A stretch of 64,000 nt of DNA from Tetmemena sp. SeJ-2015. Taxonomy: Eukaryota > Ciliophora > Spirotrichea > Sporadotrichida > Oxytrichidae. The stretch's first letter is position 1. Each line of letters starts with the position of its first letter. The translations under genes were made by a program, and so were the position numbers. The stretch lies in assembly GCA_027382625.1 (NCBI GenBank), contig JAJKFJ010023088.1, forward strand, positions 49,850 to 113,849, read 5' to 3'. The notes under the pieces are model-generated. The model was not told the origin of the DNA. It saw only the letters and a list, made by a program, of their open reading frames with translations, and searched no databases. Positions 32,434 through 43,882 of this stretch are shown piece by piece.

Positions 32434-33120
32434 CTATTCAGCGGCAGATGCACGGGCGATGTACTTTTCTATATCGCGGCCTTTCATCGCTTTTAGGGTA
32501 TTTCTGCTTTATCTGCTCGTAATAGCCTTTAGCATCGGCATATTTCTTTTGCTTTTCAAGGGCATTGCCAGCTTTCATAAGGTAGAACGGAGTGAACTGT
32601 TCGTTATCTGAAAACTTCGCAGCTTTCTCGTAGTAGCCTATGGCTTCGTCCATTTTACCTTGTTCAGATAAAGCATCGCCAGTTAGGTTAAGGGCCAATG
32701 CGCCTATTATCGGTTCTTTAGTACTAAACTTGTTGAAGTAGCTAACTGCTTCATCGTACTTTTTCAAGTTTAGGCAGCATACACCAGCGTAGTAGTTAGA
32801 AAGGTTAGCTGCTTTGGTAAAGCTGTATTTGCTGCTTAGCTCGGCAAAGCCTGCAAATGGGGTAGTACCTACAGCGCGGCCATTCAATGCCAATGCAAAC
32901 GAATCTTTCTCGAATGCAAACTGCGCCATGTACATAGCCTTTTGGGCTTCGGCATTGCGGTTAGGTAGCCACATAGCAAATACATATACAAGCGCTACTG
33001 CCAGTACCAACACTACACCACCACCTATAAGTAGAGGTTTCTTTTTTCTTCTACAAAATGCTCAAAGTTCGATACTTTCTCTTCGAAGCTTTCGCCTATG
33101 TTGTCTAATTCTTCAGCCAT
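32434..33120 (-). CDS. Membrane-anchored tetratricopeptide repeat protein
   Basis: The N-terminus MAEELDNIGESFEEKVSNFE is cytoplasmic, followed by one membrane helix (LVLAVALVYVFAMWL). The periplasmic part has TPR repeats: AGVCCLNLKKYDEAVSYFNK, LTGDALSEQGKMDEAIGYYE and LMKAGNALEKQKKYADAKGY. The end is GRDIEKYIARASAAE. It resembles the YfgM/ancillary SecYEG translocon-type TPR proteins of Bacteroidota, which are often annotated only as TPR proteins. About 228 residues with two or three indels. Confidence 0.85.
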
Positions 33121-33197
33121 TGATATACTTTAAAAATAATTTTGGAGTGCGAGTATAGCAGTTTTCTTTCAAATTCCTACAAAAAGAAGCCCCATTT

Positions 33198-34207
33198 CTA
33201 TTCCATCATAAATGGATAGTCCTGCTGTACGTATATATCCTTGTAAAGCTCGTCATCGTTAGGAAAAGGCGAGTTTTCGGCAAATTCCACGCAGTCATCT
33301 ATCTCCTTTTCTACGCGGCATTTATTTCGTCTATCTCGGCTTGGGTAGCATACTTTCTTCTTTAATATAGTAGCCAGGTAGTTTCTATCGGGTCCTGCTT
33401 TTTGTACTCCTCTACCTCTTCTTTGGTACGGTATTTCTGCGGGTCGCTCATACTGTGGCCCTTGTAGCGGTAGGTAGCCATTTCTAGGAACGTTGGGCCA
33501 TCGCCTTTGCGGGCGCGCTCGGTAGCACGTGCTACGGCATCGTGTACGTCTTCGCACTTCATGGCATTTACCGTTTCCGATGGCATATCGTAAGCCAAAC
33601 CTAGCTTGGCTATATTGGTTACGTTGCTGCTCCGGCCTACCGATGTACCCATGGCGTAGCCGTTGTTTTCGCACACAAATATTACTGGCAGCTTCCACAT
33701 CATAGCCAGGTTAAATGTTTCGTGCAGAATACCCTGCCTAGCAGCGCCATCGCCAAAGTAGCAGATGGTTACATTGTCTTTGCCTAGGTATTGGTCGCTA
33801 AAAGCTATACCTGCACCAAGGCCTATCTGCGCACCCACTATACCGTGGCCACCGAAAAAGCTGTGCTCCTTGCTAAAAAAGTGCATTGAGCCGCCTTTGC
33901 CCTTGGTACAGCCTGTAGCCTTGCCATATAGCTCGGCCATGGCTGCATTGCAGCTTATGCCTTTGGCTATTGCCAGGCCGTGGTCGCGGTAGGCGGTTAT
34001 CATGCGGTCATCGGGGCGCATAGCGCTTTGCGTACCTGCGGCTATTGCCTCTTGCCCTATGTAAAGGTGGCAGAAGCCACGTATTTTCTGTTGGCCGTAC
34101 AGCATGCCCGCGCGTTCTTCAAACCTGCGCAACTTTAGCATTAGTTCGTACCAGTATAAGTAAGTCTCTTTCGTTAACTTCGCCACTGTTTCAAAATTTT
34201 GTGTCAA
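33198..34207 (-). CDS. pdhA: Pyruvate dehydrogenase E1 component, alpha subunit
   Basis: PdhA binds thiamine diphosphate and with PdhB decarboxylates pyruvate in the pyruvate dehydrogenase complex. It reads YLYWYELMLKLRRFEERAGM, QKIRGFCHLYIGQEAIAAGT, DRMITAYRDHGLAIAKGI, GKATGCTKGKGGSMHFFSKE, GHGIVGAQIGLGAGIAFSDQ, the ThDP motif CYFGDGAARQGILHETFNLA to CENNGYAMGTS, and TYRYKGHSMSDPQKYRTKEE (phosphorylation-loop region). The tail is EFAENSPFPNDDELYKDIYV. The first part to codon 280 is one clean frame. The start codon at 34207 reads TTG; an ATG was probably there. It is divergent from recF. No pdhB is present nearby. Confidence 0.93.
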
Positions 34208-34269
34208 ACAAAGTAAATCAAATTCAAACCACCAACCGAACAAGGTTTGGTAAGCAATTTTTAAAGGTA

Positions 34270-35348
34270 GTGTTTCTAAGTAGAATATCTCTTCTTAACT
34301 TCAAAAACCACCCTGAAAACAGCTACAGTTTACCACTAAACTCAACTGTTTTATAGGCAATAACGGCGTAGGCAAAACCAACTTGCTAGATGCTATCTAT
34401 TACCTATGCCTTACCAAAAGCTATTTTAACAATACCGACCAGCAGAATATCCTTTTCGGGCAAGAGTATTTAAGGTTGACGGGCGACTTTGTAAAGCGCG
34501 ACGAGATGCACTACCTGGTGTATAAGCTAAGCGGTGTGCGCAAAAAGGAGCTGACTATAAGCGATGCGCCTGTAAACAAGCTGAGCGACCACATTGGCAA
34601 CTACCCCGCCATTATTATTACACCCGACGATAGCCAATTGATATTAGGTAACAGCGAAGAGCGCCGCAGGTTTATAGATAGTACCATAAGCCAAGTGCAT
34701 AGGCAATACCTACTATGGCTAATGCAGTACAACAAGCTGCTAACGCAGCGCAATGCTGCCCTTAAGCGTATGAACGAAACAGGCCGCGTAGACCAAACCC
34801 TGATTGAAACCTACGATAAGCAACTGGCGCCGCTAGGCACTGCTATATATGAGGCGCGCAAAGTGGCTATAGAAAAGCTGACCCCACTGTTCGATACCTT
34901 TTATAAAACGATAAGCCTGGAGCGCGAGCATGCCAGCCTACAATATGTAACACAGTTGAAACGAGGCGCCTTTCGAAGAGCTGCTTGATAATGGCTTTAA
35001 CCGCGACCTAGTGCTACAGCGTACCGATAGTGGCGTGCATAAGGATGATATTGACTTTTTTATAGGCACCAATAAAATGAAGAAGTTTGGCTCGCAGGGG
35101 CAGCAGAAGAGTTTCATTATCGCTATTAAGCTAGCGCAGTATCATTTTATAAAGAACGCCAAGGGCTTTCAACCTTTGCTATTGATAGATGATATATTCG
35201 ATAAGCTAGATAACGACCGCAGCCAGCGCTTGTAGAAATGATAAGCGGCCCCGACTTCGGCCAGGTATTTATTACCGATACCGACGATGCCCACATAAAA
35301 GATGCCCTGCGCGGACAGGAGGATATATACGAGGTGTTTAGGGTGTAA
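34270..35348 (+). CDS. recF: DNA replication and repair protein RecF
   Basis: RecF is an SMC-like ATPase that loads RecA at gaps with RecO and RecR. The start is a GTG at 34270-34272 (then FLSRISLLNFKNHPE). Walker A reads GNNGVGKTNLLDAIYYLCLT, and the middle has LILGNSEERRRFIDSTISQV, LLTQRNAALKRMNETG and IEKLTPLFDTFYKTIS. After a frame change, QRTDSGVHKDDIDFFIG, KKFGSQGQQKSFIIAIKLAQ (signature) and LLLIDDIFDKLDNDRSQRL (Walker B and D-loop) follow. The end is QEDIYEVFRV. About 359 residues, as expected. Divergent from pdhA. Confidence 0.95.
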
Positions 35349-35356
35349 GTTAGCTA

Positions 35357-37015
35357 CTACGCTGCTGCCATCTCGGCCTGTACAGGCAGGTAAATATCAA
35401 ACGTAGCACCTTCTCCTTCTTTAGAGTGTGCTGTAATGGTGCCGTTATGGTTCTGTACTATTTTTTTGCATATAGCTAAACCTATGCCTGTACCGCTGTA
35501 TTCGCTCTTGCTATGCAAGCGTTGAAATATTTCGAAAATCTTATCCTTGTACTCCTCGCTAAAGCCAATACCGTTATCTATAATGCTTATGCAATGATAA
35601 TCGCGGCGCTTGCTTAGTTCGGGCATGTCCAAGTCCTTTCCGTTACTTTTTTGCACTTTACATGTACTTGTACATCTCCATCTTTCGAGTACTTAATAGC
35701 ATTGGAAATAATATTGGCAAACAACTGGTTTAGCTGGAACGATAAGCCTGTAATACTAGGCAACAACGCTACGTTTATACTTAATTTTTTTTCGCTAGGC
35801 GTTTCGGTAAGGCTAGCTACAACATCGGCAACAATGGTGTTCAAGTCTACAGTATCGAACATAAGCCTATCGTTATGTATATGCGAGAATGATAGTAGGT
35901 CGCGTATCAGTGTTTGCATACGGCTTACCGAGGTATCTATCTTTCCCAAGTATAACTTGGTATGTTCGGGCAGGTCGGCAGCTTCCTTCTGTATTAAGCT
36001 ATTAAAGGTTTTAATTTTTCTTAGTGGCTCCTGCAGATCATGGCTGGCTACATAGCTAAACGAGGTCAACTCTTTATTGCTGCGCTCCAGTTCTGCATTC
36101 TTTCTTTCCAAGCTACGGTTAGCCTTATCAAGGCGTTGCCGCTCTTGCTCTACTTGCTGGGGCAAGTGGGATTCGGTAGTTATATCCTGGCAAGTACCTG
36201 CTATGCCTATGGCATTGCCTTCTTCATCTAGTAGCACTTCGTTTTGCCTTGCAGTACTTTTTCTATACCCGCATCGGTAACAATGCGCATGGTATAATCT
36301 TTGGCCTGTTTGGTACGCATGCTTTCTTGTATCTGCTCTACTCGGTACTCCCTATCATCGGGTGTATCAAAGCTAAGAAGCGCTCAAAGGTCAGCTCTTC
36401 GCTTTGTGGCTCTAAGCCGTATATGCGTATAGCTCGTCGCTCCAGGTTATTTGCCTGCGGCAAGCCAGGTCCAGTTACCTATGTGTGTAAGCGCTTGGCT
36501 CTGCTTATACAATCTGTCGCGTTCCTCAAGGTCCTTATAGCCTTGCTCAATTTTCTCGCGTTGAATTTTTAGGAATAGCTGGTATGATTCCAACTCGGCT
36601 GCGGTGTTAAGCGCATCCAGTTCCGCCAATATTTTAATGCCTAGCTGTAAGTCATTAGTGTATTCGGGTAAAAAGTGTGCGAAGGATGTTTTGCGCACAA
36701 TACCTGTTAGCGATATATCGTCGGCATCTATCTGCCCTTATCAATTAAGGGCAACATATTGTTGCGCCATTGCTCAAGCGAATCTTTTACTTGATCGGCA
36801 GCACGTTTTCAAGCAAGTAAGTAAAGAACTCGCTTAAGTTATGCCGCGATAGTGCAAATAATTCATCCTCACCAAGTGCTCGAAAATTTAAGCAATGGCA
36901 ATTGAATATTGCGCGCTACTTGTAGGTTATGGCGTATGTATTCCTCTAACCGTTCATTTAGCAGAAACGATGCATAAGCCGGTAGTGCTTCAAAATCTAA
37001 GTTCAATCTTTTCAC
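35357..37015 (-). CDS. PAS-domain sensor histidine kinase (HisKA/HATPase)
   Basis: The N-terminal helical region (FEALPAYASFLLNERLEEYI, LLPLIDKG, ISLTGIVRKTSFAHFLPEYT) resembles RsbRD-like N-domains and leads into a PAS domain (LTHIGNWTWLAAGK, YGLEPQSEELTFERFL) and the PAC tail LLDEEGNAIGIAGTCQDITT. The coiled linker QERQRLDKANRSLERKNAEL precedes the H-box KELTSFSYVASHDLQEPLRK. The ATPase domain has LNQLFANIISNAIKYSKDGD, SIIDNGIGFSEEYKDKIFEI, YSGTGIGLAICKKIVQNHNG and GATFDIYLPVQAE. No membrane helix is visible, so it is a cytoplasmic sensor. Start GTG at 37013-37015. The single-domain receiver just upstream is a likely partner. Confidence 0.9.
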
Positions 37016-37049
37016 AACTAGTATTTTTGTTTGTCGGGGTTAAAAAATA

Positions 37050-37510
37050 TTAGTTGTTTACCCTAAGCAAAAAAGTTTTCGCGTTGGGCTTTATACAGTC
37101 CGATAAGTTAAGGGCCAATACTGCCTTAGCCATGTTTCGCAGGCGGTATAGCTTCAGGTTTAGGTATATACAGGCTTGCACCGCCAGTAAAGGTTTCTTC
37201 CACATGCTCGTGGTTGCTGCTGGTACTGTATATAAAAACAGGTATATCCTTTAGCCTCGGTTGGCTTTAAGCATGCGCAGGCAGTCCGCACCGCCCATTA
37301 CAGGCATGTTCAAGTCAAGGAATATGATATCAGGCAGTTCATTGTAGTACTTAATGTATCAAGCGCATCTTGGCCATTGCGGGCTACAGTTATATGCACA
37401 CTGTCCGATACCTCGGTAAGTACATTTATGAATATATCGCGGTCATCTTCATCGTCATCGGCCAACAGTATGCGCAGGCTGCCTTTGCTGGCTAACGATA
37501 GCAGTATCAT
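37050..37510 (-). CDS. Single-domain response regulator (CheY-like)
   Basis: The receiver reads SLRILLADDDEDDRDIFINV (acidic pocket), VHITVARNGQDALDTLS, then after a frame change LPDIIFLDLNMPVMGGADCL with the phospho-acceptor Asp, MLKANRG, IPVFIYST and a P-K motif. This matches the receiver proteins of Bacteroidota that act with PAS-type kinases in relays without a DNA-binding domain. About 150 residues. It precedes the PAS kinase gene on the same strand by 35 bases. Confidence 0.85.
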
Positions 37511-37701
37511 TAACGCCCTGGTTGAATATGCTTTTTGGTGTATAGAATAGAATAAACGGTGTAACAAACTCTGGTTAGGTGAGTAGGCAACTGCATGAAT
37601 CATAACACTGGTATAGTTTGGTTTTAGGTTTGTTAAAGATAAATTTATCTGCCCTTACTTTGCTGAGTAAAAAATTGCCCAAAAATAACCGTAAATGGGA
37701 A

Positions 37702-37735
37702 AAGCCATGCCGATTCACTCAGGCATGGCTTGTAT
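37702..37735 (-). terminator. Rho-independent terminator after the TonB-dependent receptor gene
   Basis: AAGCCATGCC and GGCATGGCTT form a ten-pair perfect stem with a ten-base loop; on the minus strand a run TTTTCCC follows. The receptor stop is 21 bases before it. Confidence 0.85.
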
Positions 37736-37755
37736 GCAAAAAGCGTAACTGCTTT

Positions 37756-40590
37756 TTACTTTGCTTTGTTTCCTATGTTGGCAAGCAATCCATCGAACGA
37801 TATGGCAACATAATACATTCCGCCAATAGCAGGGCCACTACGTATTGGGTGTAGTATGTATTCACTATGTTGGTACCACCTACTTTAAAGAATGCGCCAA
37901 TCTTTGGTATGCGGTAGCTTACTTGTAGGTCAAGCGCATGGTATGCAGGTACTGTGCCGTTTGCTAGCGGCGACTTCCATTCAAATGCACTTTGCCACCT
38001 ATACTGTATGTTGAAACCAATGTTCTTATACACGTTCCTATTGCTGAAGGTAAGGTTTACAATATGCGATGGTGTATTGAATGATGTCTCTAGGCCATAA
38101 TCTTTGGCATCTACCTTAATCAACTTAGCGTAGCTATAGTTGCCCCCTATGTTGAAATTCTGCCAAAAGTTATACGTAACACCCAACGATGCACCTAGGT
38201 TATGGTACTGCGAAAGAGCGTTGGTCCACATGCGGTAGCGTGTTTGCTTGCTGCTTGTTTCCATTTGGAAAATTGTCGAATCTATACCTGCATCGCTTAG
38301 CGTGCCTATGGTACCTTGCTTAGGCACGATATTTCTACTTGGTCAATAAACTTATCATAGATGTTGTAATAGAAATCTGCATCAATAAATATCTTGTCGT
38401 TCAGCAGTGAACCTTTGTATCCAAATTCGAATGCGTTTATCTGTTCAGGTTCTAAGTATGTATAAGGGCTTTTTACCAATAGGCCTTGGTTTTTAAGTAT
38501 AGCTGAGTCTTTGGTCATACCGCCGTTTACATCGGTTGTAATCGCTTTTTGAAACGCATCAACAGTTGAGCGCAGGTAAGAGTTTTCGAATAGCTGTTGG
38601 CTTTCGGTTAACAGCCTTAAACCGCCATACCTTATAGTTCCACCGTTATTAACCGTACTAAATCCTTCAAATAGCGTAGGGAAGCGGTAGCCGTTTTGAT
38701 AGGAGAAGCGCAGGTTGTGCTGCGGCGTTGGCGATACTACAACAGCTATACGTGGGTTTACTTTCGGTTTGAAGTACTCGTACTTATCTACGCGCACCGA
38801 GCCTATTATCTTCAACTTGTTTTTGAATAAGGTTTTCGATGCTTGCATAAAGCCGCCCACCTTCCAGTAGTGCAGGGGCTTGTAAGGGTTGTTCTTATCA
38901 GGATTGATAAATGAATTGCCTTCGGGCTGTATTACAAAGTCGCGGAAATCTACCCCTGCCAATAGGTCGAAATACTTAACTAAGCGGCTGAAGTTGTATT
39001 GTGCCTCGGCTTGATAGAAAAGGTTTTTCATGTATAACTGTGCGCCGCTATCCCAGTTGTTTATGCCTTTCAGCTTTTGCATCTGTGCATAGAATGCATC
39101 GGTACCTGGCACATATCTGCCACTATCGGCAAATGTGCGCGCTGCGGTTTGGGCTGCTATTACGTTCGAGTCTATACCGTAAACAGAATTGAACCTGTTT
39201 TTATAATCGTTGAACCACACAGCATCCGTTTTGAACGACCTATCAAGGTTCTCGCCATAGGGCGCATGTTGTAGCTCTTATCTGTATACTCAAAAGTGCC
39301 ATAGGCACGCACTACAAAGTCAACACCCTTTAGCTCTAGCTTATGCTGATGTACCAGTAGTCATCCAGTTTTATACGGTTGCCGCGTTGGTACACTGCAT
39401 CGGTATAGCCTGCGCGGCCAGTATATGATATTTGAAGTTTCTCTGTTATGCGATAGTATAAGCCTAAGTCAAACTTTAGGTTCTCTACCTTGTAATCGGC
39501 AAAGTCGGTTTCCTTATAACCCGTACGGCGTATTTCATAGCGCTTGCCATCGGCAAGGGTAAGTGTGCTGCGGTTGCCGTTTTCGTTGCCATAGCTGTTG
39601 ATAGGGTCTTTAGCAGGGTTGTTTTCGCCGGTTAAATTCGTACTAAGGTTAGCATCGGGGTTTATATCGGTTTGGTCGTTGGCAGCCCAATCGGTACCGC
39701 GCAGGTAGCCTACGTTTATTTTAAACCCAAACTTGTTGTTGAATGCCTTGCATAGCGGAACGCCGATTCGGTAAACGGCTTGGGACTTGAGGTATAATTG
39801 CTATTGATATGATTGATACCCACGCGTTGGTACACGCTTAGGCCTTGATAGTTGAAGGGATCTTTGGTAATAAAGTTAGAAATGCCATTTAGCGCATTCA
39901 TACCATATAGTGCGACGACGCACCTGGGTTATCTCTACGCTTTGTACATCTAGCTCGTAGGCCCAAACCCCTTTGGCTATAGAAACCCCCAAGCCTGGCG
40001 CCTGCGAATCGGCACCATCTATCATTTGCAAAAGGGCGGGCTTTGGGTAGTTTTTTGAAAACCCGCGTGGGGTTGGGGCACTTTCTTTGCCAAAAGTTTA
40101 AAGGGTTGTATTTGCACCCCTTTTAAACCGATTCTTTTGGCCATAAAAGTGGGGTTGGCGGTTTTTTTATCCCAGCGTGCATCCTTTCCCTCTAAAATTT
40201 TACTGGCGATTCCCTTTAATGTTTTCCCTCAACGCGATGCGAAACCCACCATTCGTTTTGGTTAAGGGCTTTTTTTTTCAGTTTTCCCCTCTACTTTGGT
40301 AGGGGCCATCGTTTAACGCTTGCCTCGAAACAAATTCGAAACCCATATAGGAAAGGGAATTATAGTGGCATTTTCTCCTTATTTTAAAATACGGGAAAAT
40401 TTCCCAAATTGGCAAATGGAAAAAAAAAAAAAAAAAATTAGTCCCTTTTGGGTACCTTTTTACTTGCCCGAGGCACCTTTTAACTGCTTCCCCGGGTTTT
40501 CAGTTTGGGTAAAGAAAACTTTTATATTTTTGCAGTTTTTGAGAAAAAAAATTAAACCAAAGGGGAATTAGATTTAAAAATGGGTAGTAA
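37756..40590 (-). CDS. TonB-dependent outer membrane receptor
   Basis: An outer-membrane barrel that imports a ligand with energy from TonB-ExbBD. The plug domain reads MIDGADSQAPGLGVSIAKGV, VQSVEITQV, then LYGMNALNGISNFITKDPF (the plug's RGPxSxLYG-N region). The barrel is well read in the C-terminal half: FFYQAEAQYNFSRLVKYFDL, AGVDFRDFVIQPEGNSFINP, NPRIAVVVSPTPQHNLRFSY, YRFPTLFEGFSTVNNG, PEQINAFEFGYKGSLLNDKI and NFWQNFNIGGNYSYAKLIKV. It ends VAISFDGLLANIGNKAK with a terminal aromatic strand. The first 100 codons lie in poor sequence and the start is only approximate. The substrate cannot be told. Confidence 0.85.
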
Positions 40591-40799
40591 ATGTTTTTTT
40601 CATTTTTTTTTGGTCTTTAAAGTTGGTTGAGAATAGCGAAAGTATAAAACCCCCACTAATTAAATAGACTTTAAAAAGGGAAATAATTTTTTTTTGGGGT
40701 AATTTTATCGGGTAAAATTGTTGAGGGGTGCAGTTGGGGTTTTTTGTTGAAACTTGCGCGGTTTTTAAAAGGGCTAAATCTTATTTTTTCGCGCCAAAA

Positions 40800-42345
40800 A
40801 ACCACCTCCCGGGAAAAACCCAAAAAAAATCACCCCCTTTTTCGGTTTTTTTACAAGGAAAAAAACTTGACCTTGTAAATTTAGCAAAATTTCCAAAACT
40901 TGGCCCTTAAAATTACAGCCAAAGGGGGCCCCAAACTTTATCGAGGCTTGGGGATACCCGGGTTTCCCTGTGAAGACCCACCAGCTACCCTCCCAATTTT
41001 GGGCGGGAGGGTTAAAAAAATTCCCCCCAAAAGTATTTTGGCGGCATACTGGCAGGCGCGATAAAAAGCAGCGATTTTGGCCGAAATGGAGAAATTTTAA
41101 TACCTGAAATAACCTAGTAATTTTGTTGACCTGTACCCTTTTGAAAAAAACGGGGAAAGGCGGGGGCGGCGAGGCCCGATTATAATAGAAAGATTGGAAA
41201 AGGCCGGGAAATCATTAATTGCAGCAGCGAAGAACTTTTAAAGGGTACTATCATTGTTATCGCGCAAAGACCCATGAAAAGGGCCCATTGGGGCTATTTC
41301 AAAAAAATGGCGTTCGGATATAGAAGACCCAAACAGGGTTTTCTGCCAAGGCCCCTTTAACACTGCCACTACGATACCTTATCTTCCCAAATACTTCAAC
41401 GAAAAGGGTTTTGGCTTTGAGGTATTTTAAAAAAGCGAGTAAGCGGCAAGGTGGTTGGGGCTACCCGGGAAAACCCACACCCGCCGGGGTGTTCTATGGT
41501 AACTTTTGGACGAAAATAAATTTGAATACTAAAAAAGGGAAGGAACTATCGTATAACCCAAACCCGTAATTTTGCATTTTATCAACCTAGTAGCTGAATT
41601 TAAAAACCTACGGTTTCCATTATTAAAGGGACAAACCCAAAAAGCTTTTTGGTTTAGCTAGCCGCGATACATAGAGAAGCGTATAAAGGGGGCCTTTTTC
41701 TTGCCCATCTACTTTGGGCCTTTCCGGGTGTAATAGCAGTGAACAGAACCATAGACTGGCTACTGCCCAAAGAATGAAAATCTTTGTTCTTCGAGGGATT
41801 TAAGACCAAAGGGTATGATGACATGCCCCTAGCTTTTAAGAGCAAAAAAAACCGATCCTTTTCAAGAGAAGAAAGCAATAGTACCAACAAAATATTCAAA
41901 ACCTATTAACGGTGTGTGGACAGGGCTGATAACAAACAAAAGGGAGCTGCCGACTTTAAAACCGTTTAAATACCAAAACGCCAAAAGGCTGCCCAGATAG
42001 CCCCATTTTGGGGGTTTTCCATAGTAGGGGGTAAAGCACTAAAAAAAACGGTAAAACAAATGGTAAAAAAAAACAACCGATGGGAGTAACTGCGGACAAA
42101 CCCGCGGTGATGCGTTACAGAACGCCATACGCAAAGGCTGAGTTCGGTTTTGAATTTTCAAGGGGCTAATGGCATCGGAGCATTCTTCCCTTTCAGCGAC
42201 TGTGTTAAATATCGAACACAGCCAAAGGGATCACCGCATCTCTTTAAAACCCGGTGGTAGCATTAAAAAACCCAAAATAGCATAAACGCCCCCAAAAAAG
42301 AAAAAGGTCCCGGCTATGGTTTTTTTACAGGGACCCCATTCAAGC
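40800..42345 (+). CDS. purH: Bifunctional AICAR formyltransferase / IMP cyclohydrolase
   Basis: PurH performs the last two steps of IMP synthesis. The gene is heavily damaged by homopolymer errors but can be recognised across frames. N-terminal cyclohydrolase pieces are TSYPSILGGRVKxLHPK in form, FGGILARR-like, VDLYPFEK, EIIERIDIGG-like and LIAAAKNF. The transformylase part reads ENPHQxGVFYGN, ELSYNN, LVAEFKN, GTNPCGLASRD-like, NRTIDWLLPKE, an FKSKKNR segment, MGVTAD-like (for MGxGxGQ), NGIGAFFPFSDCV, QPGGSIKDQNSI and a final VFTGTPF in place of VFTGxRHFKH. Length agrees with about 510 residues. Start and stop are approximate. I give no weight to individual residues here. Confidence 0.8.
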
Positions 42346-42492
42346 AAATTTAATTTAATACAATTAGCGATAAACAAAAGACCACCTTTAAATTTTGGCT
42401 TTTGGGTTTAACTAATTTTTCGATAAGAAGCAATATTGGATATATTGCTTTGCGAGTAATAAAGGGGTTTCACCCCAAACAAAATATAATAT

Positions 42493-43796
42493 TCATTTGC
42501 CACTTTCCTAAAAAAAAGGGTTTTTTCCGCTATCAAAACCCGCATTAGCAGCTTGTTTCGAGAAGCTAATACAACATAACTTTTTTTGATCTCAAATTAG
42601 TAGATGTACCTAATACATTTGAGGGGCCCAAATTGCTTTATTGGCATCAAGGTATCTTCTCAAAGTTTCAATTATCCCATTGCCTAAGCAAACGGCTAAA
42701 GTTGGCATTGCCCAATGTCCCTATAATGTGGGGTGGAGAGTTCCCTTCGTTGCTGCCTGACGAATTTTTGAAAACATGCCGATGTTGTTGTACAAAGTAT
42801 TTTTTAAACCCTTGGCAGATGAGTTTATAGCCGACTAAAAGAACGGGAATTAAAGAAGATTTTTTCCCGGCAGAATGCATTTGCATTGGGGGCATAATGC
42901 TGCCCCAAATTTTGATGTGATAGCAGATATGATGCTTATTCGTCATTCATGGGTTCCCGCTTGAAACTCTCGCGGCTGTACCGAGGTGTGAAACCTTTTG
43001 CAGGGTGCATGTAATGCAGAAAAAGCACTACAACCTTAAAACACAAGCGCAGTTGCGCGAAGAGTTGAAGGCTTAAAAAAGGGTAAATTTTCATAAACAT
43101 AATCGACTAAAATTTGGCGTAAGTGCTGAGAGGGTAATACAAAGGCACAGCTAATAAAAGAAAGCGGGGGCTACTGGCTACATGGTTTGAAACCTGTATT
43201 GAGATGTTAGACAATGATAATGTGCTGGCTGCTCTGCGCGATAGCGGCCTGTACCCTGATATATTGCGGACTAGAAGCTGTAGATGAGCAGGGGCTGAAA
43301 TCTGTAAAACAAAAAGAACACTAACCATATAGAAAACTACGAGCGCATTATACCCCAAGGGGCAAAGCTATGGCGTGCAAATAGCCTCTGGTTTTATATT
43401 GGGTATAGATGGTATGAAGGGCCCATACATTTTAGAACAGCTTGCGCTTTTTTGAGCGTATGGGCATTATGTACGTTAAGCTACTTTTATAACCCATAAC
43501 CTGACCCAAAGGGAGCTAAGTATATGGCTAAGAAAGGGCACTAAAACCACGATGATATAACTAAGTACGAGGTAACCACCTAAGCTACTTGCCCATGGCG
43601 TAAATAGCAATGTGGGAACGTGGGGGCCGATAAGTTTTTTACGTCAGTTTTATTCATTTCCTAGTATTCGTAAGCGTTCATTTAACACTCGCCTTAGTGG
43701 TATGCAGCGCTTAGAATTTATACCTTTAACGTATGCTTACAGGCAAGTGTATCTGGATTGGCTAAAGCAAGATATTTTAAACAATTCTTTCTAACT
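42493..43796 (+). CDS. Radical SAM protein with probable B12-binding-type N-terminal domain
   Basis: The N-terminal piece has FFPLSKPALAACFEKLIQHN and then LALPNVPIMWGGEFPSLLPD, the kind of WGGxHPTxxPE motif seen in cobalamin-binding radical SAM proteins. A cysteine cluster near 42975-43010 reads SRGCTEVCxTFCRV after one indel (CxxxCxxC). It continues KHYNLKTQAQLREELKALKK, KFIFINDN, CIEMLDNDNVLAALRDSGLY, GVQIASGFILGIDGMKGPYI and LEQLRFFERMGIMYVK, all typical of the barrel. The C-terminal part has QFYSFPSIRKRSFNTRLSGM. The domain order fits the BchE-like/B12 radical SAM group. Substrate is unknown. Start approximate. Confidence 0.65.
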
Positions 43797-43882
43797 TTAG
43801 AATATTGCTTTAAAGCAAGTTTATTAAAAGTAGAGTTACCGTATGGGCCGAGAACCTATTGAATTGGGTAAGGCGCAAAGGT

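Noticed and set aside
40590..42345. Low-complexity non-coding region
   Set aside because: Reading across frames recovers ordered purH motifs from the SILGGRV region to FTGT, so it is a damaged gene.
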